Of a DNA stretch of 64,000 nucleotides, positions 33,755-42,874 are shown piece by piece. Below the pieces are notes generated by a model, which had not been told where the DNA came from, did no database searches, and worked only from the letters and a program-made list of their open reading frames with translations. Source of the DNA: Pseudodesulfovibrio profundus (GTDB taxonomy: Bacteria > Desulfobacterota > Desulfovibrionia > Desulfovibrionales > Desulfovibrionaceae); NCBI RefSeq assembly GCF_900217235.1, contig NZ_LT907975.1, positions 1,711,001 through 1,775,000 of the forward strand. Reading direction: 5' to 3'. How positions within the stretch are numbered: position 1 is the stretch's first letter; each line of letters opens with the position of its first letter. Both the position numbers and the translations under genes were made by a program.

Positions 33755-36283
33755 TTAATCCTGAGTGCCGCGAACCAACGTGTAGAGCGCTCCCTTGCGC
33801 TCGATCAATTCCTCGTAGCCACCCTGTTCCACGATTTTACCCGCCTTGAGCACCACGACCTTGTCGTAATGCGGCAGCATATCCAGGCGATGAATGACCG
33901 CCAACACAGTGGAGCGTCCTTTCAGATTGGAAGTAATGATATTCTGCACCCGGGCCTGCGACTTGTTATCCAGCGCAGCCGTTGCTTCATCCAGAATGAG
34001 GATGGGCGGATTCTTGAGGAATGTCCGGGCAAGGGCGATTTTCTGTCGCTGTCCACCGGAAAGACGATCTCCCATGGAACCGACCTCAAATTCAAGCCCG
34101 ATCTCAATGACCGGCTCCAGTGCGCCTTGCATGATCAGGGCCTGCATGATGCGATGGTTGATCTCGTCTTCGGCATCCGGATCATCCGAACGAACACGGC
34201 CGAACAGGATATTATCCTTGATATTGATGGAATCGATATAGTGATCGCCGATAAAGAAGGCGAAGGCTCCCGGGAACTCTTCTTCGACCATCTTCATGAA
34301 GTCCTGGCGAGAATTGACCACGCGGTTGGCAAAGCCTCTGTCCAGGTCCACCTGACGATGGATACCGGGGATAAACGCCAATGCCAGCTTGTGGACCAAC
34401 GCGGTTTCCTCTTCACTGAGGGGGTTGCCTGAATCGAGTCGGTTGGCCACCTTCTGATATTCGCCGTACAGCTCTTCGGGGATGGGACTGTTTTCAAACA
34501 TCTGCGGCTCGGGTTCGGGACCCAGCTCATCCGTGACAACACGGGCCAGTGTTTCACCAAGCACGGTCAGATGCGCCATGAGTCCATGACTCTCCAGAAA
34601 TTCGAGGAACCGCGGATGGAGATGCAGATGCTCCTGGTCATACTTTTCGTCCACGGCCGAGCCGAAAGCAATGTTTTCGGCAACGGTCATGTAACGGGAG
34701 TAGTGTTCCATATCAAAGAACTCAATGGATTCAGCCACATCTGCATACATGCCCTCTTCACCTTCCTGGAAGTCGCGACGAACCTCGACGATATCATCGC
34801 GCAACTGGATATGCGCTCCGGGCTCAAGGCGGGCGCGCAGGGCAAAAGCGAGTACATCGGTATAGAGCCCGACCTGTTGGGTAACCTTGATCAGTGTGTC
34901 GAGGTCAGGCTCGTCGCCTCTGGACGTACAGGAGCCACCCTGCATGGTCAGCGACTTGCAGGAGTACAGAAGGTTCTCCTTGACGGTCCCGTCAAAAATG
35001 AACGGATGCTGGGCGACCATGCCCAGATTGTAACTCATATCCTGCTTGGTCAGTTCACTGACTTCCCTGCCGCCGATGAGCACCGACCCACCGGTATACT
35101 TGTACAGCTGGGCCACACAGAGCGCCAATGTGGATTTACCTGAACCGGAAAAGCCGACCAGCGCCACATGTTCGCCCCCTTTGACCTTGAGGGAAATACG
35201 ATCCAGCAGCTTGATGTTGCCACCGACAACAAAGGTGAGGTCTTTGACTTCCAGATCATTGTCGAGAGCATACGGGGAACGGCCTTCCACGGCCTGGAGA
35301 AATTCCGGGCTCTGGTCAAAGGCACGCATGATCTGCTTGTAGCGGACAGAGCTGTCCTGGTAGACCTGCCAAAACTCCATGAGCTCCTTCCACGGATCAT
35401 ACAGCTTTTCGTAGGCGGAAAGAAACGCCACGATGGCACCAACGTCGAAGCGACCCTGAATGGCATAGTAACCACCGATCAGGAACAGGATGAACGGCCC
35501 GAGGCTCATGAAAAAATTGTTGACGAACTTGATGGCGAACTTGAGCCCGTTTTGCAGAACCGTGGCCTTATACAACTCATCAAGTACCGATTTGAACCGG
35601 CGGGATTCAAGCGGGATCGATGCGTTGGAGTGTACCTCGTGCACACCTGACACGGCCTCGCCCACCAGACCGGACAGTTTCTGCGTGTGTTTCATACGCC
35701 GTCGATTGGCTCGGCGGAACCGCTTCTGGAGCCGCGGCAGCACGAACAACTCGATGGGATAGATGGAAATGGAAATGAGTCCGATGGTCGGATTCAGATA
35801 GATCATGTAACCGGCCATGGCAAAGAACGTCAGGATGTTGACCGCAGGCACGGCAACAGCCTGTCCGATGAATGTGGCAACCGGGATGAATTCGGTGATG
35901 ATGTAGGAAATGACGTTGCCGGGAGAAGTACGGCGATAGAACTGAATGGGCAGGGAGAGCAGATGTTCGTAGAGTCGCTCACGGACAGTCCTGAGTGTTC
36001 GCTCCCCGATGTAGACCTGTAGCAGGTTGATGATGAATTTCAGTATGCCAGCCAGAGTCACGGCACCTATATACAGGCCGCAGTACAGGTACAAGGCATT
36101 CAGATCGCGCAAACCAATGGCCTCGTTGATGATCCGCTTCTGCATCTCCAGTGGAAGGACACGCATGACCACGGTGATGACAATGACTCCCACAACAAGC
36201 AGCTGCAAGTGAAGATTCCTGAATAGCACCCAGGAATATAATGATGTTTTCGTCACTCGTTTGGTTTCATTGGGATGCGGCAT
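33755..36283 (-). CDS. ABC exporter with a large insertion in its nucleotide-binding domain
   Basis: The 842-residue fused exporter has a six-helix membrane domain (about 25-310) and one nucleotide-binding domain. Walker A is at 377-385 (GFSGSGKST), the Q-loop Gln at 425, signature LSGGQ at 741-745, Walker B ILILDEA at 761-767, and the H-loop His at 798. The Q-loop to signature distance is about 316 residues; in ordinary exporters it is about 60. The extra ~255 residues are hydrophilic and contain two further ENI/DNI-x-FG blocks (about 536-541 and 690-695) like the TVKENLLYS that follows the Q-loop. All catalytic motifs are intact. Substrate unknown. Divergent from the SpoIIE-type gene. Confidence 0.9.
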   Translation of the reverse strand: MPHPNETKRVTKTSLYSWVLFRNLHLQLLVVGVIVITVVMRVLPLEMQKRIINEAIGLRDLNALYLYCGLYIGAVTLAGILKFIINLLQVYIGERTLRTVRERLYEHLLSLPIQFYRRTSPGNVISYIITEFIPVATFIGQAVAVPAVNILTFFAMAGYMIYLNPTIGLISISIYPIELFVLPRLQKRFRRANRRRMKHTQKLSGLVGEAVSGVHEVHSNASIPLESRRFKSVLDELYKATVLQNGLKFAIKFVNNFFMSLGPFILFLIGGYYAIQGRFDVGAIVAFLSAYEKLYDPWKELMEFWQVYQDSSVRYKQIMRAFDQSPEFLQAVEGRSPYALDNDLEVKDLTFVVGGNIKLLDRISLKVKGGEHVALVGFSGSGKSTLALCVAQLYKYTGGSVLIGGREVSELTKQDMSYNLGMVAQHPFIFDGTVKENLLYSCKSLTMQGGSCTSRGDEPDLDTLIKVTQQVGLYTDVLAFALRARLEPGAHIQLRDDIVEVRRDFQEGEEGMYADVAESIEFFDMEHYSRYMTVAENIAFGSAVDEKYDQEHLHLHPRFLEFLESHGLMAHLTVLGETLARVVTDELGPEPEPQMFENSPIPEELYGEYQKVANRLDSGNPLSEEETALVHKLALAFIPGIHRQVDLDRGFANRVVNSRQDFMKMVEEEFPGAFAFFIGDHYIDSINIKDNILFGRVRSDDPDAEDEINHRIMQALIMQGALEPVIEIGLEFEVGSMGDRLSGGQRQKIALARTFLKNPPILILDEATAALDNKSQARVQNIITSNLKGRSTVLAVIHRLDMLPHYDKVVVLKAGKIVEQGGYEELIERKGALYTLVRGTQD

Positions 36284-36425
36284 AATCTGTCTCGTTCCTC
36301 TCCATAGATGGCGGTGCTCCCTGATACATAAACGGAACGCCTCTGTTTTCCAAGTTTATTATGTTTTTTACCGGTAGTCTGGCATTTTCGTCTGGATTAT
36401 GCTCTTATCGCCCCGAGGCAGTCTC

Positions 36426-38567
36426 ATGAAAATGTCCATTCGCATAAAATTCTTCATCATTCTCATCGCCTTCAGTCTGGGGCCGATGCTGTTTTCCCGT
36501 ACGCTCATGGGCAGGGAGGCCACTCAGGCCGCCCAGGAAATGGCAAGCACGACGCGGCAGGAGATGCACCAGATCATCAATGCCGAACTGGAAACCAATG
36601 CTGTCAGCCTCATGCAGTATCTGGAGGCTCGCGGACAAATGTTCTCCATAGGTGTTCAGTTGTTGGCAAAATCAGTCGAACACGCCTTGTTCTGGGAACG
36701 TCCCGTGCACGACCTCCCGACCTACATGACCACATCATTCGGCAAGAGCGACCAGGGTCCCGCCGATCAGGTCGACTCACCGGTCTACCTGCGAAAGGTA
36801 CGTCGAGGCGAGATCAAGCCCGTGCGCGTCAGCATGGACCATGCCGCTTTCAAACTGCCCATGCACGAAGCCGTTACTGACGCGGATGAGACCATGTATC
36901 GTCTCAACAGCGTGGTCGAAACCATCAAGGACATTCACCGCGAGCACGGTTTTGGTCCCTACTGGTATAACGTGGGCCTGAATTCCGGCCTCTTCATGAC
37001 CTACCCCGGCCACGGCCAGTACCCCATGCGTTGGGATCATCGCGATCAAGCCTGGTACCACTCCTTCAAGGGACACAAGAACAAGGTCGCCTGGACCATG
37101 CCCGAGATCGACCCGGTCACCCGGCTCGCCATCACCTCACTCTCAACGGCCATTCACGACCCCGAGGGCAACTTCGTCGGTGCCGTTGGCATGGATATCC
37201 CGCTCTCCAGCATTCTGGAAGAAGCCAGCCTCAAATCGCGCTGGAGCGATAAAATCCAGTCTTTTCTGGTCAAGCTCCACCCTGGAGACAAACCCGAAGA
37301 CGGCTACCTGCTCATACTTGCGCAGCAAGCATATGATGATACCAACCGCCGATCATGGATGTCCGGCATCGAGGCCGAATACATGGTGGCAGATGACGGC
37401 GAAAACACGACTCGCCTGATTCAGGCCATGACGGAATCGAAGAGCGGTGTCATCCGCCTGCCCTACAAAGGCGAAGATTGCGTCTGGGCTTATGCATCCA
37501 ACAAGGACTTCAGTTTCCTGCTGATCATCCCCGAAGCCGTGGCTACCCAGTTGCCCGATCAGGTGGCTGGATCGATCACGTCGATTTTCGAGCGCATCCG
37601 CACTATCTCGCTGTATGTTTCCGGGTTGGTCTTCGTGGTGGTCGGCCTCATCGCATGGTTCGGTTCCCGCAAGGTCACCAAACCCTTGCTCCAAATGGCC
37701 TCGGCTGCCAAACGGTTGGCCCGTGGCGACTTCTCGACCCGTATCGACATGCACACCGGTGACGAGCGCGATCAGCTCATCAACGCATTCAATGAAATGG
37801 GACCGAAGCTGCAGGAGCACCTTCACCTGCGTCGCGACATGGAACTGGCCCAACAGGTCCAGCAACTGCTGCTTCCCGCAGACGTTCCGGCCCTCGAAGG
37901 CTGGGAGATATCCGGCGGCATCGAATTCTGTGACGAGACCGGCGGCGACTATTACGACTTCATTCCCATGACCCAGGGTGACACACGATGTCTTGGCGTC
38001 GTGCTGGGCGATGTTTCCGGGCACGGCGTACCCTCGGCACTGATGATGGCGACGGTCAGAGGACAACTGCACTCCCTGTCCAAGGCTCCCCTTCGTCCCT
38101 GTCGGCGCATTCAGGCCATCAACACCGTGTTGAGCCGCGACCTCGACGGGACCGGCCGGTTCCTCACTCTCTTTTACCTGCGACTGTGTGCCAATGATTC
38201 CGAGGTAATATGGGTACGAGCGGGACACGATCCGGCCATCCGCTACAATCCGGAAACCGACGAGTTTTCACAACTCAGCGGTGAAGGGCTGCCCCTTGGC
38301 GTGCTCGAAGAATATACCTTCGAAGAATACAGCACCAAGCTTCACGCCGGAGAAATCCTGCTGCTTGCCACGGATGGGGTATGGGAAGCACGCAACCAAG
38401 AGGGCGAAATGTTTGGCAAAGAAAGAATGCTTGCCATAATCAGGGAGAATGCGCACAATTCCATTGAAACTGTACGAAAGGCGATAGTTCAGGCCGTTGA
38501 AGAGTTTCAAGGCAACGGACAGGAAGATGATATCGCCGTCGTCGTCATCAAGAGGGTTCAATCGTGA
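36426..38567 (+). CDS. membrane RsbU-like PP2C phosphatase with Cache and HAMP domains
   Basis: The 713-residue protein has a first membrane segment (about 8-25), a periplasmic dCache-like sensor (about 35-385), a second membrane segment (about 392-412), HAMP (about 415-465) and a SpoIIE-type phosphatase (about 480-710). Metal-binding acidic residues are visible in GGDYYDF, LGDVSGHG, ATDGVWEA and EDDIAVVV. It should dephosphorylate the STAS protein two genes downstream in response to an external ligand. ATG 36426 has GAGG upstream. It overlaps the anti-sigma kinase gene by four bases. Confidence 0.92.
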   Translation: MKMSIRIKFFIILIAFSLGPMLFSRTLMGREATQAAQEMASTTRQEMHQIINAELETNAVSLMQYLEARGQMFSIGVQLLAKSVEHALFWERPVHDLPTYMTTSFGKSDQGPADQVDSPVYLRKVRRGEIKPVRVSMDHAAFKLPMHEAVTDADETMYRLNSVVETIKDIHREHGFGPYWYNVGLNSGLFMTYPGHGQYPMRWDHRDQAWYHSFKGHKNKVAWTMPEIDPVTRLAITSLSTAIHDPEGNFVGAVGMDIPLSSILEEASLKSRWSDKIQSFLVKLHPGDKPEDGYLLILAQQAYDDTNRRSWMSGIEAEYMVADDGENTTRLIQAMTESKSGVIRLPYKGEDCVWAYASNKDFSFLLIIPEAVATQLPDQVAGSITSIFERIRTISLYVSGLVFVVVGLIAWFGSRKVTKPLLQMASAAKRLARGDFSTRIDMHTGDERDQLINAFNEMGPKLQEHLHLRRDMELAQQVQQLLLPADVPALEGWEISGGIEFCDETGGDYYDFIPMTQGDTRCLGVVLGDVSGHGVPSALMMATVRGQLHSLSKAPLRPCRRIQAINTVLSRDLDGTGRFLTLFYLRLCANDSEVIWVRAGHDPAIRYNPETDEFSQLSGEGLPLGVLEEYTFEEYSTKLHAGEILLLATDGVWEARNQEGEMFGKERMLAIIRENAHNSIETVRKAIVQAVEEFQGNGQEDDIAVVVIKRVQS

Positions 38568-39016
38568 CTGAGAACACCGTATCCTTCCGCATGACCAACA
38601 AGGAAAACTGCTTCAGGCGTTTCCGGCCCCTGCTGGTAACGTTCGGAGAACAGCACGGTCTGCCGGACAAGGTCATTTTCCACCTCTCTCTGGTCATCGA
38701 TGAACTTGTCACCAATATCATCAGTTACGGGTACGCCGATTTCAACATCCATCCCATCGACGTTTCCCTCTCCCTTGAAGGAACGGTCGTCACCATCCGT
38801 ATCGAGGATGACGGCAAGCCCTTCAATATTCTGACAGCCCCACCGCCTGAACTGGATATCCCGCTGGATGAACGGGTCCGACCTGTGGGCGGCATGGGGG
38901 TCCATCTGGTGAAGTCCATGGTCCACCTTGTCCAATACGAACGAAAAGACGACAAAAACATACTGACACTGATCAAGGACCTCAGTAAGAAATGCTGCAT
39001 CGACAGCAAAAAATAG
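38564..39016 (+). CDS. RsbW-like anti-sigma factor serine kinase
   Basis: The 150-residue GHKL ATPase has the N-box VIDELVTNIISYGY, the G1 box RIEDDGKPFNI and the G2 region PVGGMGVHLVKSMV. This is the SpoIIAB/RsbW family, which phosphorylates a STAS antagonist and binds a partner. It overlaps the phosphatase stop by four bases (GTG start at 38564) and is followed after 9 bp by the STAS gene. No sigma factor gene is next to it, so the protein released by partner switching may be encoded elsewhere or may not be a sigma factor. Confidence 0.92.
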   Translation: MTENTVSFRMTNKENCFRRFRPLLVTFGEQHGLPDKVIFHLSLVIDELVTNIISYGYADFNIHPIDVSLSLEGTVVTIRIEDDGKPFNILTAPPPELDIPLDERVRPVGGMGVHLVKSMVHLVQYERKDDKNILTLIKDLSKKCCIDSKK

Positions 39017-39025
39017 GGGAAAAGC

Positions 39026-39358
39026 ATGGCTCTCAACGAAACCAAAGAAAACGGCATCACCATCATCACCGTGAACGGCAACCTGGATGCCGAAGGTACA
39101 CAGGACATGGAAGAACGGGTCATTGGTCTGTTGGAAAACGGTGAGCGCTCGCTGTTGTTTGATTTCTCGGACCTCGACTACATCAACAGCTCGGGGCTTC
39201 GCGTTCTGGTATTGGCTTACCAGCGCCTCAAGAAAAATCAGGGCAGCGTGGCCATCTGCGGAATCAAGGACTACATTCAGGAAGTCTTTGAAGTGTCCGG
39301 CTACGACAAGATTTTCCCGCTTTACCCCAATAGAACAGACGCCATTTCCGGCATGTAG
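39026..39358 (+). CDS. STAS-domain anti-sigma factor antagonist (RsbV-like)
   Basis: The 110-residue single STAS protein begins ALNETKENGITIITVNGNLD and contains the phospho-acceptor region DLDYINSSGLRVLVLAYQRL, with Ser-Ser as in SpoIIAA/RsbV. GGGGAAAAGC precedes the ATG. It completes a phosphatase-kinase-antagonist set in one operon. A 198-bp gap to the next gene follows. Confidence 0.93.
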   Translation: MALNETKENGITIITVNGNLDAEGTQDMEERVIGLLENGERSLLFDFSDLDYINSSGLRVLVLAYQRLKKNQGSVAICGIKDYIQEVFEVSGYDKIFPLYPNRTDAISGM

Positions 39359-39556
39359 CCCTCAGCCGGGGACGAGTGTCACTATTTCGTCCTGCCGTCA
39401 TTCACACTCTGCTCCTGCTTCTTTCCGAGACAGGAGCTATGGCGCGTGATTTTCCCTTTATAGACACGACAAAAACGAACGACCATCTGGCCTATTCCCA
39501 TTGACCGTGGTATTCTCGGGTCAACTATCAGGATACACACAGCAAACGAGGATTCC

Positions 39557-40459
39557 ATGCGTGCGATAATTGCCGGCGGGACCGGCTTCATTGGCAAGAA
39601 TCTGGTTGATAACCTCAAGGGAAGCGACTGGGAGATCGTGGTCTTGTCCAGATCGCCCGGCAAAGTGGCCGACATCTTCGACAGCGGTGTCATCGGCATG
39701 CGCTGGGACAACGGCGATTGGCCCGACATGCTCGGCCCAGAAACCGTAGTGGTCAACCTTGCCGGAGAGAACATCGCTGACGGACGCTGGACCGCCAGCA
39801 AAAAGGAGCGCATCCTCACCAGTCGCATCAAGGCCGGACAGCGGCTGGTTGAAGTGGTCAAGCAATCCGGGGTCACCCCTGCCGCCCTCATTCAGGCTTC
39901 AGCCGTCGGTTACTACGGTCCGCACGGCGACAAGCTCATCGATGAATCAACTCCTTCAGGGAGTGGTTTTCTGGCCGAAGTCTGCCGACAGTGGGAGGCG
40001 TCCACACAGGAACTGAAGAGCATGGGCGTGCGACGCTGCGTGATCCGCACGGGCATGGTCCTTGGGGATGGTGGCGCACTGGAAAAGATGCTCCCGCCAT
40101 TTCGCAATTATCTGGGCGGCCCTCCCGGAGATGGATTTCAGGGCGCGTCATGGATTCACATGGCAGATGAAGTCGGCGCCATCCGGTTCCTCATGGAAAA
40201 CACGGCTGCCAGCGGCGCGTTCAACCTCACTGCACCGACGCCGGTTCGCATGCGCAAGTTTTCCCGCATCCTCGGCGAAACACTGGACCGGCCCTACAAG
40301 CTCAAGGTTCCGCCATTCGCATTGCGGCTCCTGTTCGGCGAAATGGCTGATGAAGTCTTGCTCAGCGGCCAACTGGCATTACCCAAACGGTTGCAGGAAG
40401 CGGGCTATGAATTCCGGTTCGCCACCCTGGAAGACGCGCTCAAGGATATTTTGGGCTAA
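39557..40459 (+). CDS. TIGR01777-type NAD(P)-dependent epimerase-like protein
   Basis: The 300-residue SDR protein has the GGTGFIG nucleotide motif (7-13), NLAGENIADGRWTASKK (the family signature), ASAVGYYG with the active-site Tyr region, and C-terminal PPFALRLLFGEMADEVLLSGQ. This is the YfcH/SulA-associated family of unknown substrate. GAGGA precedes the ATG. It is 198 bp after the STAS gene and 88 bp before the response regulator. Confidence 0.9.
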   Translation: MRAIIAGGTGFIGKNLVDNLKGSDWEIVVLSRSPGKVADIFDSGVIGMRWDNGDWPDMLGPETVVVNLAGENIADGRWTASKKERILTSRIKAGQRLVEVVKQSGVTPAALIQASAVGYYGPHGDKLIDESTPSGSGFLAEVCRQWEASTQELKSMGVRRCVIRTGMVLGDGGALEKMLPPFRNYLGGPPGDGFQGASWIHMADEVGAIRFLMENTAASGAFNLTAPTPVRMRKFSRILGETLDRPYKLKVPPFALRLLFGEMADEVLLSGQLALPKRLQEAGYEFRFATLEDALKDILG

Positions 40460-40547
40460 CCCACTTGAATCCCATGCTTCCGTCATTTATGAGTAAGCAA
40501 TCCATCGGCGGACACCGAACCGTGAACAACTGCAACCTGGAAGACCC

Positions 40548-41966
40548 ATGGCCGGACATATTCTGATCATAGACGACGAAGAGGACATCCGCTTTTCCCT
40601 GCGCGGCATTCTGGAAGACGAGGGGCATAATGTAGTTGAAGCCGAGAGTGGCGAAGAGGGGCTGGAGCTGATCGGCACCGACATCCCGGACATGGTCTTT
40701 CTCGATATCTGGCTGCCGGGGATTGATGGCCTTGAGGTACTCGACGCCATTGCCAAGCAGCACAAGGAATTGCCGGTGATCATGATCTCCGGGCATGGTA
40801 CCATCGAGACCGCTGTTCAGGCGCTCAAACGCGGGGCCTTCGATTTCATCGAAAAACCTCTCTCACTGGAAAAGGTCGTGGTCGCCACCCGCAATGCGCT
40901 GGAGTTTTCCCGACTGCGCCAGGAGAACATGGCCCTCAAAACGCGGATCAATTCCGAGCAGCCCACATCGCTGACCGGCCAGTCCGAGTCCATCCGCAAT
41001 CTCAACGATGTCATCTGCCGCGTTGCCCCCACAGACGCATGGGTCCTGATTACCGGCGAGAACGGCACCGGTAAGGAAATCGTGGCCCGCTCCATCCATA
41101 ATCATTCCAATCGCAGCGACAAACCACTGGTGGCCGTGAACTGTGCAGCCATTCCCGAGGAACTGATCGAATCCGAACTGTTCGGTCATGAGAAAGGGGC
41201 CTTCACCGGTGCGGAAAAAGCGCAGGAAGGTAAATTTGAGCTGGCTGACGGCGGCATTCTCTTCCTTGATGAAATTGGTGACATGAGCCTGAAAACACAG
41301 GCAAAGATTTTACGTATTTTGCAGGAGCAATCGTTCGAACACGTTGGCGGTCGCAAAACCATCACCGTTGATGTGCGCGTGGTTGCTGCCACCAACAAGA
41401 ATCTGCTGCACGAAATCGAAGCCGGGAATTTTCGAGAGGATCTCTACTATCGGCTCAAGGTTTTCCCACTGGAACTGCCGCCCCTGCGTGAACGTATTGA
41501 GGATATCCCGCTTTTGATCAGTGACTTCATGGATTCGCTTATCAAGCAGCACGGATTCAAGCCCATTTCCTTCACCCCGGCGTCCATGGATATTCTTCAG
41601 GCCTACCCGTGGCCCGGCAACGTCCGCGAACTCAAGAATTTCGTGGAGCGCATGTTCATCATGTACGCCGGAGATGCGGTCTCTCCAGACAAATTGCCGC
41701 CGGAATTCAAAAAAACAGCCACTCCGGCCCGCCCGTCAGTCAATACCGAAGCCAATGGGGAAAGCAGCGAAGGTGTGGATTTCGGCGCTCTGATAGCCGG
41801 TGGCCCCAACGATCTGAAACAGGCACGGGCCGACTTTGAAGCCCGTTTCCTTGAGGCCAAGCTGAGCGAGTTTGATGGCAACATCACCCAACTTGCCAAG
41901 GCCATCGGGCTGGAGCGAAGTTCCCTGTACCGCAAGCTGAAAGCATATAAAATTCAGACAGATTAG
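40548..41966 (+). CDS. sigma-54-dependent response regulator (NtrC/NtrX type)
   Basis: The 472-residue protein has a receiver (Asp53 in VFLDIWLPG), a sigma-54 AAA+ domain with Walker A GENGTGKEI, the GAFTGA loop and Walker B GILFLDEIGD, and a C-terminal Fis-type helix-turn-helix (NITQLAKAIGLERSSLYRKL). It should activate sigma-54 promoters when phosphorylated. The receiver is closest in feel to NtrX. No histidine kinase is adjacent, so its partner is elsewhere. GGAAGACCC precedes the ATG. Confidence 0.93.
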   Translation: MAGHILIIDDEEDIRFSLRGILEDEGHNVVEAESGEEGLELIGTDIPDMVFLDIWLPGIDGLEVLDAIAKQHKELPVIMISGHGTIETAVQALKRGAFDFIEKPLSLEKVVVATRNALEFSRLRQENMALKTRINSEQPTSLTGQSESIRNLNDVICRVAPTDAWVLITGENGTGKEIVARSIHNHSNRSDKPLVAVNCAAIPEELIESELFGHEKGAFTGAEKAQEGKFELADGGILFLDEIGDMSLKTQAKILRILQEQSFEHVGGRKTITVDVRVVAATNKNLLHEIEAGNFREDLYYRLKVFPLELPPLRERIEDIPLLISDFMDSLIKQHGFKPISFTPASMDILQAYPWPGNVRELKNFVERMFIMYAGDAVSPDKLPPEFKKTATPARPSVNTEANGESSEGVDFGALIAGGPNDLKQARADFEARFLEAKLSEFDGNITQLAKAIGLERSSLYRKLKAYKIQTD

Positions 41967-42112
41967 CACGAATCAGCACAGTCGGTTGCTACGCCCCTTC
42001 TTTCTGTAACCGGATACGAAGGCAGTCTTTAGCAATTGGCTATTTACAGCGAGAAGCAAGATAGTCATACTTCCCCAAAGGGGTGAAACACGCCCCAGCT
42101 ACGGAGGCAGAC

Positions 42113-42829
42113 ATGGGTTGGGACCCGGATCAATATGAACGGTGGTTCAACTCCCCGGAAGGACAGTTTGCGCTGGATCGTGAAATCCAGTTGCTGCAAG
42201 CCGTGCTGGCCGGCTGGCCGCGGCGTGGACACAAGCTGCTGGACATAGGGTGCGGCACCGGTCTGTTTTTGGAAATCCTTTACCAGATGGGCTTTGACAT
42301 CACCGGTATCGACTCCAGCCCGGAGATGATTCTTGCCGCTCGTCAGCGCATAGAAAACCGCGCCGACCTGCACCTTGGCGACGCCGAACTCTCCCCATAT
42401 TCCGACAATGAATTCGACTATGCCCTGCTCTGGTCGGTGCTCGAATTTACGGAAAATCCCGAGGCCATGCTGCGCGAGGCGGCGCGTGTGGCGGAGAAGG
42501 GTATCCTCATCGGCTTCCTGAACAAGAATTCGCTCTATTATTCCATGAATGTCCGGGGGACCAACTCCAGGCTGGACAAGGCACAGTGGTTCACCTGGTG
42601 CGAGATGCAGGATCTGGTCAAGGATGCCACGGATTTTCGTCCGACACTGGCCCGCTCGGTGCTGCCCGGTCCCATGAAAACATGGAAGCAGACCGGCGTC
42701 AGTCGCCATATCAACTGCTGCCTCTGCCCGCCGTTCATCGGGGCATTCACCGCGGTTCGCGTGGACTTCGTGAACATGAAGCCCATGAACCCGCTCTTTG
42801 CCTGGAAGTCGCAACCGGAGATGACCTAA
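42113..42829 (+). CDS. class I SAM-dependent methyltransferase
   Basis: The 238-residue protein starts MGWDPDQYERWFNSPEG with GGAGG five bases before the ATG. Motif I is LLDIGCGTGLFLEIL (about 43-57), followed by ITGIDSSPEMI, and a motif with YALLWSVLEFTENPEAMLREAARV. It looks like a UbiE/COQ5-like small-molecule methyltransferase; the acceptor is unknown. It converges with the Lon-like gene without an obvious terminator in the 45-bp gap. Confidence 0.87.
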   Translation: MGWDPDQYERWFNSPEGQFALDREIQLLQAVLAGWPRRGHKLLDIGCGTGLFLEILYQMGFDITGIDSSPEMILAARQRIENRADLHLGDAELSPYSDNEFDYALLWSVLEFTENPEAMLREAARVAEKGILIGFLNKNSLYYSMNVRGTNSRLDKAQWFTWCEMQDLVKDATDFRPTLARSVLPGPMKTWKQTGVSRHINCCLCPPFIGAFTAVRVDFVNMKPMNPLFAWKSQPEMT

Positions 42830-42874
42830 CAGCCCGTATCAGGACTGCCCGCCCCTCCGGTTGACCGTCAAACC

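Noticed and set aside
36380-36425. Sigma-54 promoter before the RsbU-like gene (TGGCATTTTCGTCTGG)
   Set aside because: The -24 element fits partly, but the TGC of the -12 element is missing at the required spacing.
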